Assembly: GCF_018215265.2 (NCBI RefSeq)
Contig: NZ_CP136562.1
Coordinates: 1,364,001 to 1,428,000 of the forward strand
Direction: 5' to 3'
DNA length: 64,000 nucleotides
Source of the DNA: Paenarthrobacter sp. GOM3
Lineage (GTDB): Bacteria; Actinomycetota; Actinomycetes; Actinomycetales; Micrococcaceae
Made by a program: the position numbers and the translations under genes. A model generated the notes under the pieces. That model did not search any database, was not told the DNA's origin, and saw only the letters and a list, made by a program, of their open reading frames with translations. Shown here piece by piece: positions 26,869-35,795 of the stretch. Each line of letters begins with the position of its first letter. The first letter of the stretch is position 1.

Positions 26869-29800
26869 ATGAGCCTCAACGGTCTGCGCCGCGCACTGGC
26901 GGAGGACAAGACTTTCGCGCGCGTCCGAACGGAGGCGCAGAGGGACTTTTCCGACCGCAACAGCGACTACCAGATCAGCGCTCCCACGGGCATGCGGGCC
27001 GTCCTGCTTGCCGAAATGGCCGATGCCCTGGCCCAGACTGCTGCCGATGGCGCGAGCGCTCCGGTGGTCCTCGCCGTCACCGCGACGGGCCGCGAAGCCG
27101 AAGACCTCACCGCAGCGCTCGGCTCCTACCTTCCCGTCGACACGGTGGCCACCTTCCCCAGCTGGGAGACCCTCCCGCACGAGCGGCTTTCGCCGCGATC
27201 GGACACCGTGGGCCGCCGCCTCTCGGTCCTGCGCCGCCTGACCCACCCTGAAACCTCGACGGCGGCCCCGTTGCGTGTAGTTGTTGCACCGGTCCGCGCC
27301 GTGGTCCAGCCCATCGTGGCCGGCCTCGGTGACCTGGTGCCCGTGACGCTGCAGGTGGGGCAGGAACGCTCCTTCACCGAGGTGGTCCGGGCACTTTCCG
27401 ATGCCGCCTATGCCCGGGTGGATATGGTGACGCACCGGGGCGAGTTCGCCGTCCGCGGCGGCATCATTGACGTTTTCCCGCCCACAGAGGACCACCCCAT
27501 CCGGGTGGAGTTCTTCGGCGACGAAGTAGACCAGATGCGGTGGTTCGCCGTGGCCGACCAGCGCTCGCTGTCCGCGCCCGGCATCCACCACCCAACGGAA
27601 CTCCATGCCCCGCCGTGCCGGGAGATCCTCATTACGCCGTCGGTGATGTCCAGGGCCGCCAAGCTCAAAGCGGACATGCCCGCCGCGGCCGACATGCTGG
27701 AGAAGATCGCCGGTGGCATCGCGGTGGAGGGTATGGAATCCCTGGCTCCCGTGCTGGTGGATGCCATGGTCCCGTTCGTGGACCAGCTCCCTGCAGGTTC
27801 CTTGTCGGTGGTCATCGAACCGGAAAAGGTGCGCACCCGCGCGCACGACCTCGCGGCTACCAACGAAGAGTTCCTGGAGGCTGCCTGGTCAACGGCGTCC
27901 GACGGCGGTGCGGCGCCCCTTGACCTGTCCTCCCAAGCCTCCACCGACCTGCACGCTGCCAGTTTCCGGTCCCTGACCGACACCCGTTCCGCAGCCCTTG
28001 AACACGGCGTGTCCTGGTGGTCGATTACCTCGCTGGCGTCGGACGAGGACCTGGTTCTGGATATTGACGTACTGAACATGCGTGCCCGCGAACCGCGTGG
28101 GTATCAGGGCGACGTGGCCGAAATGCTGGAGTTCATCGGCTCACGCGTCCGCGAGCAGTGGCGTGTTGTCGTGGTCACCGACGGCCCGGGCCCCGCCCAG
28201 CGCCTGGCCGAGCTGTTCCACGACGCCGAAATTCCCTGCTCGCGCGTGGACTCCCTGGATAAGGAACCCCAGCCAGGCATCATCGAGGTGACCACCGCCG
28301 CCGTCGGACGTGGTTTTGTCCTTGACGGCCTGAAACTGGGCCTGCTGACCGAAGCCGACCTGCTGGGCCGCGCCACCGCGGGTTCCACCAAGGACATGCG
28401 TCGCATGCCCTCGAAGCGACGGAACGCCGTGGACCCGCTGCAGCTCCACGCGGGCGATTTCGTGGTGCACGAGCAGCACGGCATTGGCCGGTTCGTGGAG
28501 CTGATCCAGCGCCAGGTGGTTGGCACGTCGTCCTCCGACGCCGGGCTTCGCGAGTACCTGGTGCTCGAGTACGCACCTTCCAAGCGCGGCGCCCCGGGGG
28601 ACCGGCTCTTCGTGCCCACCGACCAGCTGGACCAGGTGACCCGTTACGTCGGCGGCGACGCGCCGGCACTGAGCAAGATGGGCGGTGCTGACTGGGCGAG
28701 TACCAAATCCAAGGCCCGCAAGGCCGTCAAGGAAATCGCCGGTGAGCTGATCCGGTTGTACTCTGCCCGCATGGCATCACGCGGGCATGCCTTTGCCCCG
28801 GACACGCCCTGGCAACGCGAACTCGAAGAAGCTTTCCCGTACGTCGAAACTCCGGACCAGCTGACCACCATCAACGAGGTCAAGGCCGACATGGAGCGGG
28901 AGATCCCCATGGACCGGCTGGTGTCCGGCGACGTGGGCTACGGCAAGACCGAGATCGCCGTCCGTGCCGCATTCAAAGCCGTGCAGGACGGAAAGCAGGT
29001 GGCGGTCCTGGTGCCCACCACCCTCCTGGCCCAGCAGCACTACGAAACCTTTACTGAACGCTTCTCCGGTTTCCCTTTGCGCGTGAAGCCGCTGTCCCGC
29101 TTCCAGAGCACCAAGGAAGCCAAGGAAACAGCAGAGGGGGTCAAGAGCGGTGCCGTGGATGTGGTGATCGGCACCCACCGCCTGCTGTCCAAGGACTTCG
29201 AGTTCAAGGACCTGGGCCTGGTGATCGTGGACGAGGAACAGCGTTTCGGCGTGGAGCACAAGGAAGCGCTCAAGAAAATGCGCACCAACGTGGATGTCCT
29301 GGCCATGAGTGCCACACCTATTCCACGAACCCTGGAAATGTCGCTGACAGGCATCCGTGAAACCTCCACCCTTGCCACCCCGCCCGAAGAGCGGCACCCG
29401 GTGCTGACGTACGTTGGCCCGTACACCAACAAGCAGACCTCCGCCGCTATCCGCCGTGAACTCATGCGCGAAGGACAGGTGTTCTTCGTCCACAACCGGG
29501 TGTCCTCGATCGAGCGGATCGCTGCCCAGATCCGCGAGTTGGTACCGGAAGCCCGCGTGGAAGTGGCGCACGGCCAAATGTCTGAAAGCCGCCTTGAGAA
29601 GATCATCGTGGACTTCTGGGAGAAACGGTTCGACGTACTGGTCTGCACCACCATCATCGAAACAGGTCTGGACATCTCCAACGCGAACACCCTGATCGTT
29701 GATGGTGCGGACAAGTACGGCCTCTCGCAGCTCCACCAGCTGCGTGGCCGTGTTGGCCGTGGCCGCGAACGTGCCTACGCCTACTTCCTCTACCCTTCGG

Positions 29801-30501
29801 AGAAGCCGCTGGGCGAGGTTGCCCTGGAGCGCCTCAAAGCCGTGGCGGCGCACAACGAGCTCGGTGCGGGCATGCAGTTGGCCATGAAGGACCTCGAAAT
29901 CCGTGGCGCGGGCAACCTGCTCGGCGGCGAGCAATCAGGCCACATCCAAGGCGTGGGCTTCGACCTGTACATCCGCCTGGTGGGCGAAGCCGTAGCTGAG
30001 TACCGCGGCGAGGCCGAAGAGAAGGCCGCCGAGATGAAAATCGAGCTGCCCGTCAACGCCCACCTGCCGCACGACTACGTGCCCGGCGAAAGGCTGCGCC
30101 TGGAGGCCTACCGCAAGCTGGCTTCGGCCATCACTTACGAAGCCATTGATGAGGTCCTGGCTGAGCTCGTTGACCGCTACGGCGAGCCTCCGTTGCCTGT
30201 CCAGAACCTCATTGCCGTGGCCCGCTTCCGCGTGGGCGCCCGCGAAGCCGGGCTGTCCGACGTCGCGCTCCAAGGCAACTTCATCCGCTTCTCGCCGGCG
30301 CAACTGCCTGAGTCCAAGACGATGCGCCTGAACCGGATGTACCCAGGTTCGCAGGTCAAGCCTGCACTGGACGCCGTGCTCATTCCGAAGCCGAAGACGG
30401 CCAGGATCGGCGGGCGGGACCTCCAGGACGCCGACATCCTGCAATGGGCCAATACAGTCATCGAAGCGATCTTCACCGACGTGCCCGTCAAGGCAGGCTA
30501 A
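26869..30501 (+). CDS. mfd: Transcription-repair coupling factor Mfd
   Basis: The 1210-aa superfamily-2 translocase evicts stalled RNA polymerase and recruits UvrA at lesions. Domains in order: UvrB-like N-terminal region; RNA-polymerase-interacting CarD-like module around 520-590 (GDFVVHEQHGIGRFVEL); helicase Walker A LVSGDVGYGKTEIAVRAA near 685; DEEQ box VIVDEEQRFG; motif VI QLRGRVGRG; TRCF C-terminal domain. ATG at 26869 is chosen, with GGAG 10 bp before it; the frame is open 13 codons further upstream without similarity. A YdjM-like gene follows after 4 bp. Confidence 0.95.
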   Translation: MSLNGLRRALAEDKTFARVRTEAQRDFSDRNSDYQISAPTGMRAVLLAEMADALAQTAADGASAPVVLAVTATGREAEDLTAALGSYLPVDTVATFPSWETLPHERLSPRSDTVGRRLSVLRRLTHPETSTAAPLRVVVAPVRAVVQPIVAGLGDLVPVTLQVGQERSFTEVVRALSDAAYARVDMVTHRGEFAVRGGIIDVFPPTEDHPIRVEFFGDEVDQMRWFAVADQRSLSAPGIHHPTELHAPPCREILITPSVMSRAAKLKADMPAAADMLEKIAGGIAVEGMESLAPVLVDAMVPFVDQLPAGSLSVVIEPEKVRTRAHDLAATNEEFLEAAWSTASDGGAAPLDLSSQASTDLHAASFRSLTDTRSAALEHGVSWWSITSLASDEDLVLDIDVLNMRAREPRGYQGDVAEMLEFIGSRVREQWRVVVVTDGPGPAQRLAELFHDAEIPCSRVDSLDKEPQPGIIEVTTAAVGRGFVLDGLKLGLLTEADLLGRATAGSTKDMRRMPSKRRNAVDPLQLHAGDFVVHEQHGIGRFVELIQRQVVGTSSSDAGLREYLVLEYAPSKRGAPGDRLFVPTDQLDQVTRYVGGDAPALSKMGGADWASTKSKARKAVKEIAGELIRLYSARMASRGHAFAPDTPWQRELEEAFPYVETPDQLTTINEVKADMEREIPMDRLVSGDVGYGKTEIAVRAAFKAVQDGKQVAVLVPTTLLAQQHYETFTERFSGFPLRVKPLSRFQSTKEAKETAEGVKSGAVDVVIGTHRLLSKDFEFKDLGLVIVDEEQRFGVEHKEALKKMRTNVDVLAMSATPIPRTLEMSLTGIRETSTLATPPEERHPVLTYVGPYTNKQTSAAIRRELMREGQVFFVHNRVSSIERIAAQIRELVPEARVEVAHGQMSESRLEKIIVDFWEKRFDVLVCTTIIETGLDISNANTLIVDGADKYGLSQLHQLRGRVGRGRERAYAYFLYPSEKPLGEVALERLKAVAAHNELGAGMQLAMKDLEIRGAGNLLGGEQSGHIQGVGFDLYIRLVGEAVAEYRGEAEEKAAEMKIELPVNAHLPHDYVPGERLRLEAYRKLASAITYEAIDEVLAELVDRYGEPPLPVQNLIAVARFRVGAREAGLSDVALQGNFIRFSPAQLPESKTMRLNRMYPGSQVKPALDAVLIPKPKTARIGGRDLQDADILQWANTVIEAIFTDVPVKAG

Positions 30502-30505
30502 CCGG

Positions 30506-31315
30506 ATGATGGGAGGACACCACGCCGCGTCAGGAGCCGCGGCGTGGATAGCTATTGCCTCGACCGGCCCTTACGCCCTGGGCTGGTACCCGCTCGATTC
30601 CACAGGAATCCTCATTGGAGCCATGGCGACGGCGGGAACTGCGCTTGTGTGCGACTGGGACCACCGGCACAGCACCATCGCGAATTCGCTGCCGCCGCTG
30701 TCCAATGTGATCGCGGTGGGGATCGAAAAGGCCAGCGGCGGGCACCGGCAGGGGACCCATTCGCTGCTTGGTGCTTCGGCGTTCGTGGTCCTCGCGGCGA
30801 CGGCGGCCCAGTTCCAGATGGTGACACCCGTAGGAAAACTCTCGATCGGCGCCGGATTGCTGTGCATGTTCATGATCAACCTCGCGGCGAAGGCCTTGAA
30901 CCTGTTTCCCAAATCCGGCTGGATAACCAACTGGCTTTTCGCTGTGGTGATGGCGGGCTTGGTGACCTGGTTCGCGCCGGACCAGTGGGGATGGTTGCCA
31001 CTCTCCATGCTCACCGGCGTCGTGATCCACATTGTGGGCGACATGATCACTGTGGGAGGCGTACCGCTCTTGTGGCCGATAGTGATCAAGCCTCCCAAAT
31101 TCCTGCGGAGATCCCTGGTCAGCGGAATTTGGCGGGCCAACGGCGCGTTTTCGATTCCCCTGCTGGGCCGGGCCGGTTCGCGGAGGGAATGGCTTGTGCT
31201 GATTCCGGTGAGCGGCTATGCCATGGTGGGGATGGGCGTGGCGGCCTGGACCCTGGCGCAAGAGCACTGGCCGGGCATGCTCGCGGCGTTTGGAGGCGTC
31301 CTGCCGATGCCGTGA
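30506..31315 (+). CDS. YdjM/DUF457-family membrane-bound metal-dependent hydrolase-like protein
   Basis: The 269-aa protein has several hydrophobic segments and the His/Asp-rich motifs of the YdjM (DUF457) family: GGHHAASGAA at the start, CDWDHRHSTIANSLPPLS near 50, and GGHRQGTHSLLGASAF near 78. The biochemical activity of the family is unknown; it is not necessarily a hydrolase. It starts 4 bp after mfd and is probably co-transcribed with it. Confidence 0.75.
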   Translation: MMGGHHAASGAAAWIAIASTGPYALGWYPLDSTGILIGAMATAGTALVCDWDHRHSTIANSLPPLSNVIAVGIEKASGGHRQGTHSLLGASAFVVLAATAAQFQMVTPVGKLSIGAGLLCMFMINLAAKALNLFPKSGWITNWLFAVVMAGLVTWFAPDQWGWLPLSMLTGVVIHIVGDMITVGGVPLLWPIVIKPPKFLRRSLVSGIWRANGAFSIPLLGRAGSRREWLVLIPVSGYAMVGMGVAAWTLAQEHWPGMLAAFGGVLPMP

Positions 31316-31378
31316 GGCGACAAGGTTCTGCGAGGCGATGCGCGGCCAGGGCCGCCAGACCGGCCAGAGCCGCCAAAC

Positions 31379-31412
31379 AAGAATGGCCCGGGCAGATGCC
31401 CGGGCCATTCTT
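31379..31412. terminator. Bidirectional terminator
   Basis: A perfect 16-bp inverted repeat with a 2-nt centre (AAGAATGGCCCGGGCA on each side) lies between two convergent genes, 65 bp and 15 bp from their stops. The arms begin AAGAA and end TTCTT, so either strand gives a short U run. Confidence 0.85.
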
Positions 31413-31426
31413 GGGAAGTAGGGGGT

Positions 31427-31654
31427 TTAGCTTTCGCCAGCGGAATCCGAGCGGCCCAGGATGGTCTGCGGGATCCAGAAGGCGAGGGCGAACAGGCCCA
31501 GGCAGACAGCCATCGGCCACGGGTTTTCGAGGCTGAGGAAGGACAGAGAGTAGATAGCGCCCAGGAAGAGCACAATCATCACCAGGAACAGGACAATGCT
31601 CTGGCCCAGGTTGTTCTCACGCTCGATGGGGGCGCTGGTTGCGTTCTTGGACAT
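31427..31654 (-). CDS. Small hypothetical membrane protein
   Basis: The 75-aa protein has two predicted membrane helices (about 18-39 and 46-64: SIVLFLVMIVLFLGAIY and PMAVCLGLFALAFWIP). ATG at 31654 has a strong AGGAGGA 4 bp upstream, indicating efficient translation. No family is recognised. It lies 51 bp after deoC on the same strand. Confidence 0.7.
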   Translation of the reverse strand: MSKNATSAPIERENNLGQSIVLFLVMIVLFLGAIYSLSFLSLENPWPMAVCLGLFALAFWIPQTILGRSDSAGES

Positions 31655-31705
31655 TCGTTCCTCCTCGGCCCCGCAGGGCTCAAAATCTCTGGCGGTCGGG
31701 AAGCC

Positions 31706-32398
31706 TCAGTAGGCTGATGAACCTTGTTCACCCTTGACGATTGCAATTCCGGAACTCGCTCCGATACGTGTTGCACCAGCTGCAATCATAGCCTGTGCAT
31801 CGGCCAGCGACCGCACCCCGCCAGAGGCTTTGACGCCCAGTTCCGGTCCGACTGTCTTGCGCATCAGGGCGATGTCTTCGGCCGTGGCTCCGCCACCGTT
31901 GAACCCGGTGGAGGTCTTGACGAAGTCTGCGCCTGCTTCAACGGCGGCTTCGCAGGCGATGACCTTCTGCTCGTCGTCCAGCATGGAGGTCTCGATGATG
32001 ACCTTGAGGATTGCTTCACCGGCGTGCACGGTTTCCGCGACTGTCCGGATATCGTCCACCAGGGCGCCCTTGTCTGCAGCGCGCGCAGCAGCCATGTTGA
32101 TCACCATGTCGATTTCGTCGGCCCCATCAAGAACGGCGCCGCGGGCCTCGAATGCCTTGACGTCGCTCGGCGTGGCGCCCATCGGGAAGCCGACGACGGA
32201 GCATGTCAGGACGCCTGAGCCCTTGAGGGCTTTGGCTACGGTTTTGACCCAGATGGGGTTCACGCACACCGATTTGAACTTGTATTCGACGGCTTCGGCG
32301 CACACTTTGAGGATGTCCGCCTCGCTGGCCTCGGGCTTCAACAGGGTGTGGTCGATGTAGGAGGCGATGTGTGCCGGGGTGGCGGCTTCGTTGCTCAT
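31706..32398 (-). CDS. deoC: Deoxyribose-phosphate aldolase
   Basis: The 230-aa class I aldolase splits deoxyribose-5-phosphate into glyceraldehyde-3-phosphate and acetaldehyde during nucleoside salvage. The Schiff-base Lys is in [15 protein letters not shown]; other family marks are [12 protein letters not shown] and [13 protein letters not shown] at 32398 with GAAGGA upstream; the open frame extends 26 codons before it, in a region without similarity. It complements the purine nucleoside phosphorylase at 59.5 kb in nucleoside catabolism. Confidence 0.95.
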   Translation of the reverse strand: MSNEAATPAHIASYIDHTLLKPEASEADILKVCAEAVEYKFKSVCVNPIWVKTVAKALKGSGVLTCSVVGFPMGATPSDVKAFEARGAVLDGADEIDMVINMAAARAADKGALVDDIRTVAETVHAGEAILKVIIETSMLDDEQKVIACEAAVEAGADFVKTSTGFNGGGATAEDIALMRKTVGPELGVKASGGVRSLADAQAMIAAGATRIGASSGIAIVKGEQGSSAY

Positions 32399-32479
32399 GG
32401 ATCCTTCCGTGCAGGGCGTGGCCGGCCCGGTGGCCGCAGGGTTGTCACTGCCCGTCAAAGGACCATCTTGCCACAAGAG

Positions 32480-33352
32480 CTAGGCCGCCAACGGGGCCAA
32501 CTGATCGCTGCCCACCACTCCGAGCAACATGCCGGATGCGCACAGCATCGCGGAGGATTCGGCGGAAAGGAGAAGCCCCAAGCGGAGGCCGTCGCAGGAC
32601 GCTGCATCGCCAATTGCCCAGATGCCCGGGACGGAGGTGGCGAGGTCGCGGCCCACCGCAATGCCGCCGTCGGACGCAATCAGGAGCCCGGCGCTCTCGG
32701 CGAGGTCGTTGCGGGCCGTACGCTCCTCGGCCAGGACCACAAGGTCTCCGTTCATGCTGCTGCCGTCCTCGAACACGATGCCGGTTGCGGGCAAGGGGGA
32801 ACCGGCGATGGAACGCACGACGGCGGCCGGGCGGAGGGTGGTGCGGACGGGACGGACTCCACGGGCCCGGAGCACAGCCTCTGCCTGGCCGGCAGCAGGA
32901 CCGTTGCCCACGAGGATTCCAAGCGGGCGGCGCCCAACGATCCGGGCGACATCGTGGACGGCTTCGCCGATGTTGGCGGCGTCATCGATGGTGGAGTAGC
33001 TGAGGCTGGCTTCGGAGCCGGCGACGGGTGGGAGGGCCGGGGCGGATCCGGTCGCGATGACCAACTGGTCGTAGGAGAAGTCCATGCCGTCCATCGTGGT
33101 CACAACTTTGGCGTCCGGGTCGATGAAGCTGGCGGCCTGCCCGAACCGCACGGAGACCTGGGGAAGTTCTGCCAGTTCGAGGAGCGCGTCCGGGCAGTCG
33201 TCGCGGTTGCTGAGCACGGTGATGGTGCCGCCGAAGGGACGCTGCTGCCTGGTATCGGCCGTGCCTGCCAGCCGCCGCACCAAAGCCTGGGCTGCTGGGC
33301 CTGCGCCTGCGATGACGATGTGGAGGGATGCTGCGGACGGGGTGGCGGACAT
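32480..33352 (-). CDS. NirB-like FAD/NAD(P)-binding oxidoreductase (short, orphan)
   Basis: The 290-aa flavoprotein resembles the N-terminal half of NirB/NasB-type reductases: HIVIAGAGPAAQALVRRL at the start, QLVIATGSAPALPPVAG near 95, LGILVGNGPAAGQAEAVLRA, and the FAD-anchoring VPGIWAIGDAASCDG. It ends about 40 residues later; there is no BFD-type [2Fe-2S] or siroheme domain, so an unknown electron acceptor must be assumed. Upstream lies a GlnR-like half-site array (33413-33439), pointing to nitrogen control. ATG at 33352 with GAAAGGG upstream. Confidence 0.8.
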   Translation of the reverse strand: MSATPSAASLHIVIAGAGPAAQALVRRLAGTADTRQQRPFGGTITVLSNRDDCPDALLELAELPQVSVRFGQAASFIDPDAKVVTTMDGMDFSYDQLVIATGSAPALPPVAGSEASLSYSTIDDAANIGEAVHDVARIVGRRPLGILVGNGPAAGQAEAVLRARGVRPVRTTLRPAAVVRSIAGSPLPATGIVFEDGSSMNGDLVVLAEERTARNDLAESAGLLIASDGGIAVGRDLATSVPGIWAIGDAASCDGLRLGLLLSAESSAMLCASGMLLGVVGSDQLAPLAA

Positions 33353-33412
33353 GTTTGGCCCTTTCGCTGATGACCTGCTTGGTGCTGTTGATCATCAGCG
33401 TAGGCGTCCGGT

Positions 33413-33439
33413 TTTTCGCGGGTGTTTCCCCGCTGTTGC
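33413..33439 (-). promoter_or_regulatory. GlnR-like half-site array upstream of orphan NirB-like gene
   Basis: Read on the minus strand, three half-sites lie at 11-bp intervals: GCAAC (33439-33435), GAAAC (33428-33424) and GAAAA (33417-33413), each followed by six bases. This resembles the actinobacterial GlnR pattern gTnAC-n6-GaAAC. It lies about 60-85 bp before the start. The third half-site is degenerate. Confidence 0.5.
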
Positions 33440-33514
33440 CATCTTTGGCTGATCCGTAGCGTGTTGTTTACCAGCCGGTAATAACGTGCGTCACATCGGG
33501 TTCGGGGGTCCGGG

Positions 33515-34858
33515 TCAGTACCGTCGCAACAGTTCGCGGAAGCCGTTCCCGGCGAAGCCCGCCACGGCATGGGCCCGGTCAACGAATCCGTGGGCGCCGA
33601 CTGGTTCAACCGATGCCAGGAGCCCCGCAGCATCGGGCAGGCTCATGGTCAGATCGGCAGCCAACCCGCCCACTTCAAGCCGGGCCCGCCGGGAGTCGGC
33701 CCATGCGTCCGGTCCGGGGTCGTCCCGCAGGGTCCGCGTCACCGACAGGTCCTGCCACCCGCCGTCGAGCCTGATCCGTGCCCTGTAGCTGACGTCGTCG
33801 CCGTGGGTCTCCACCTGCCCGTCCGCCAGGAACGCGCGACCGAACCGTGCGTGTTCAAGGTAGCCGGTGAGCTGGGGCGGCTCATGTCCCCGGACCGAAG
33901 GCAGCACCACGGCAGCCCGGAACGTCAGCAGCGAGCCCTCCAGTTCGCCGCGGAGGGTGTCGTTGAAGCGCACCCCCGGGGCAGGCTCGGTCATGGCGGT
34001 GCAGGTGGAGTCCTTGGGCAGCCCTGCGGCTTCCATGGTGGCAAGGTAGTTCCGGGCATCGCGGTAGCCCATGCCCACCAGGGTGTCCGCGTCAATCCTG
34101 CCCAGGTAGAACTCGGGGTCAAGGGGGAGCGGATGTTCGGGCCGGACCACGTGCAGCACGAATTCGCGTCCGGCAGCTTTGGCGGCCTCGAAGTCCGCCA
34201 GCAACGCGCCCATGGCACTCATTTCGATCATGTGTACGTACTGCTCCAACGGCCCATCACCCCAATAGGGCGAGTTACCGATGCACCAGATCAGCCACAC
34301 CTCGTCGGCGCCGCGCCTCAGGGCTTCGGCCACGTTGGCGTCCCTGACCCAGACCGCATCGGTCCAGACCTGCCCGTCCCGGCGCAGGGGAGCCAGGAAA
34401 ATGGGCAGCGACATCCCAGCAGCCATCAGTTCGGCATCGATGGCTGTTGCGTCGATGGCGTGGCACTGTTTTCCGGTGAACTCCACCACGTTGAAGGAAC
34501 CCTCGACGGCGTCCGGTTCCGCTGCGCGTGCCCGGATGGTGGCGTCGTTGATCCCCAAGGCCGGGAAGACTTTGTTGAGGATGCCGTCGGCGTCCCCGAT
34601 GGCGGGAAGGGACCACGGTCCTTTCAGGTAGTCACCCATCGGTAGCGCTGAGCCGAAGTCCTTGACGTCCACGCCGGTCCATCGGGTGCACAGTTCTTCG
34701 GGAGGGACCCCGGAGAGCAACATCCCGGCAGTGAGGATCCCGCCGGAGGTGCCATCGACATGCTGGAATTCCAGGCCTTCTTCCGCGAGGGCTTTCATCA
34801 CTCCGGCTTGCCACGCCACACGCATGCCTCCTCCGGCGAGGACCAGTGAGCGTTTCAT
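33515..34858 (-). CDS. Patatin-like phospholipase
   Basis: The 447-aa last gene of a seven-gene coupled operon. The oxyanion-hole loop is LVLAGGGMRVAWQAGV at the N-terminus and the nucleophile elbow is DGTSGGILTAG (GTSGG, a G-x-S-x-G). The partner acid lies in WTDAVWVRDANVAEALRRG, where the usual DG dyad reads DA. The family hydrolyses acyl esters of membrane lipids. Starts ATG 34858, overlapping the stop of the preceding membrane gene by 4 bp (ATGA). The long open frame upstream has no similarity. Confidence 0.82.
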   Translation of the reverse strand: MKRSLVLAGGGMRVAWQAGVMKALAEEGLEFQHVDGTSGGILTAGMLLSGVPPEELCTRWTGVDVKDFGSALPMGDYLKGPWSLPAIGDADGILNKVFPALGINDATIRARAAEPDAVEGSFNVVEFTGKQCHAIDATAIDAELMAAGMSLPIFLAPLRRDGQVWTDAVWVRDANVAEALRRGADEVWLIWCIGNSPYWGDGPLEQYVHMIEMSAMGALLADFEAAKAAGREFVLHVVRPEHPLPLDPEFYLGRIDADTLVGMGYRDARNYLATMEAAGLPKDSTCTAMTEPAPGVRFNDTLRGELEGSLLTFRAAVVLPSVRGHEPPQLTGYLEHARFGRAFLADGQVETHGDDVSYRARIRLDGGWQDLSVTRTLRDDPGPDAWADSRRARLEVGGLAADLTMSLPDAAGLLASVEPVGAHGFVDRAHAVAGFAGNGFRELLRRY

Positions 34859-35316
34859 CGGGCCGGCCCGGCATCCAGCGGCGGCGGCGGGATCCGGCGC
34901 CAGTAGATGAACAGCAGTACCGCCGTCGCGAGGTCGAAGAAGGCGACCAGCAGCGCGAGCGGTGAGAAGACGCCATTCAGCACGCCAATTCCGACCGCCC
35001 CGAATGCTCCGGCCTTCTGCACCCCGGACCAGAGCACTACTTCGGGTGCGGGGACCGGGTTGAGCAGGGTGTGGAGGAGAAGCCCGCCGACTACCACCAT
35101 GAACATCCCCACTGTGCCGAAGAGTTGCCGGGTTCCAGGCGTGGAGTCGGCGCCGATGATGTGGAGGACCGGGCCGCCGAACGGGACCTGGATGGCGCCC
35201 GTCAGGATGGTGATGATGGCGATCGCGGCCAGGACAGCCCTCAGCGGATCGGCTGCGGCCCACGCCACCGTCCCGGGAGGGTGGGGTTTCCGGGAAGCGT
35301 GCTGGTTCGCGGTCAT
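34855..35316 (-). CDS. Small membrane protein (operon member)
   Basis: The 153-aa protein has about four hydrophobic segments (for example AVLAAIAIITILTGAIQV, GTVGMFMVVVGGLLLHTLL and SPLALLVAFFDLATAVLLFI) and a short charged tail. No family is recognised. ATG at 35316 overlaps the previous gene stop by four bases (ATGA), and its own stop overlaps the patatin start, so the position within the lipid-type operon is the main clue to function. Confidence 0.7.
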   Translation of the reverse strand: MTANQHASRKPHPPGTVAWAAADPLRAVLAAIAIITILTGAIQVPFGGPVLHIIGADSTPGTRQLFGTVGMFMVVVGGLLLHTLLNPVPAPEVVLWSGVQKAGAFGAVGIGVLNGVFSPLALLVAFFDLATAVLLFIYWRRIPPPPLDAGPAR

Positions 35317-35795
35317 GCGAAGGATTCCAGCAGGCGGCCCCGGTCCACCAGCAACCACACCATGGCGGCCCAGGTCAGGGTGGAGACGTAGAAGCGGATG
35401 TCGTTGAGCATCATCCAGCGTTTAAGCAGGGCGCGGAGTTCGGCGTCGTCAGCGAAGTCGCCGCCACGGATCCGGATGTTGATGGGAATGATGATCCCTT
35501 GCCCTACCCAGGTCAGGACGATGATTCCCAGCAGGCAGATGATCGCTGGAATGGCCCGGACGGTGCCCCACTCGGACCACACCAGGATGCCGCCGGAGAT
35601 GAACATGATGGGCACCACCACGGTGAAGAACTTGGTGGCGGCCCGCGTGGGGATGCCGAAGTGCATGTCCACGTTGTCGCGCGCCAGTCCGTGCCAGGTG
35701 GGGTAGAGGAAGAATTTCAGGACCCACATGGTGCCCACGTACATGGTGGCGCCGAAGAGGAAATAGAGGGCGTTGAGGAGGAGTAGCCAGTTCAT
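35313..35795 (-). CDS. Small membrane protein, DUF1772-like
   Basis: The 160-aa protein has four predicted membrane helices (the first from LLLLNALYFLFGATMYVGT) and a C-terminal W...N..R pattern (MLNDIRFYVSTLTWAAMVW) that is loosely like DUF1772 membrane proteins. Starts ATG 35795, overlapping the ADC-like stop by 4 bp; overlaps the next membrane gene by 4 bp. DUF1772 is a tentative link; the function is unknown. Confidence 0.65.
   Translation of the reverse strand: MNWLLLLNALYFLFGATMYVGTMWVLKFFLYPTWHGLARDNVDMHFGIPTRAATKFFTVVVPIMFISGGILVWSEWGTVRAIPAIICLLGIIVLTWVGQGIIIPINIRIRGGDFADDAELRALLKRWMMLNDIRFYVSTLTWAAMVWLLVDRGRLLESFA

Noticed and set aside
34859..35263. Long upstream extension of the patatin frame
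   Set aside because: It overlaps two membrane protein genes in another frame and shows no similarity; ATG at 34858 gives the ATGA overlap.
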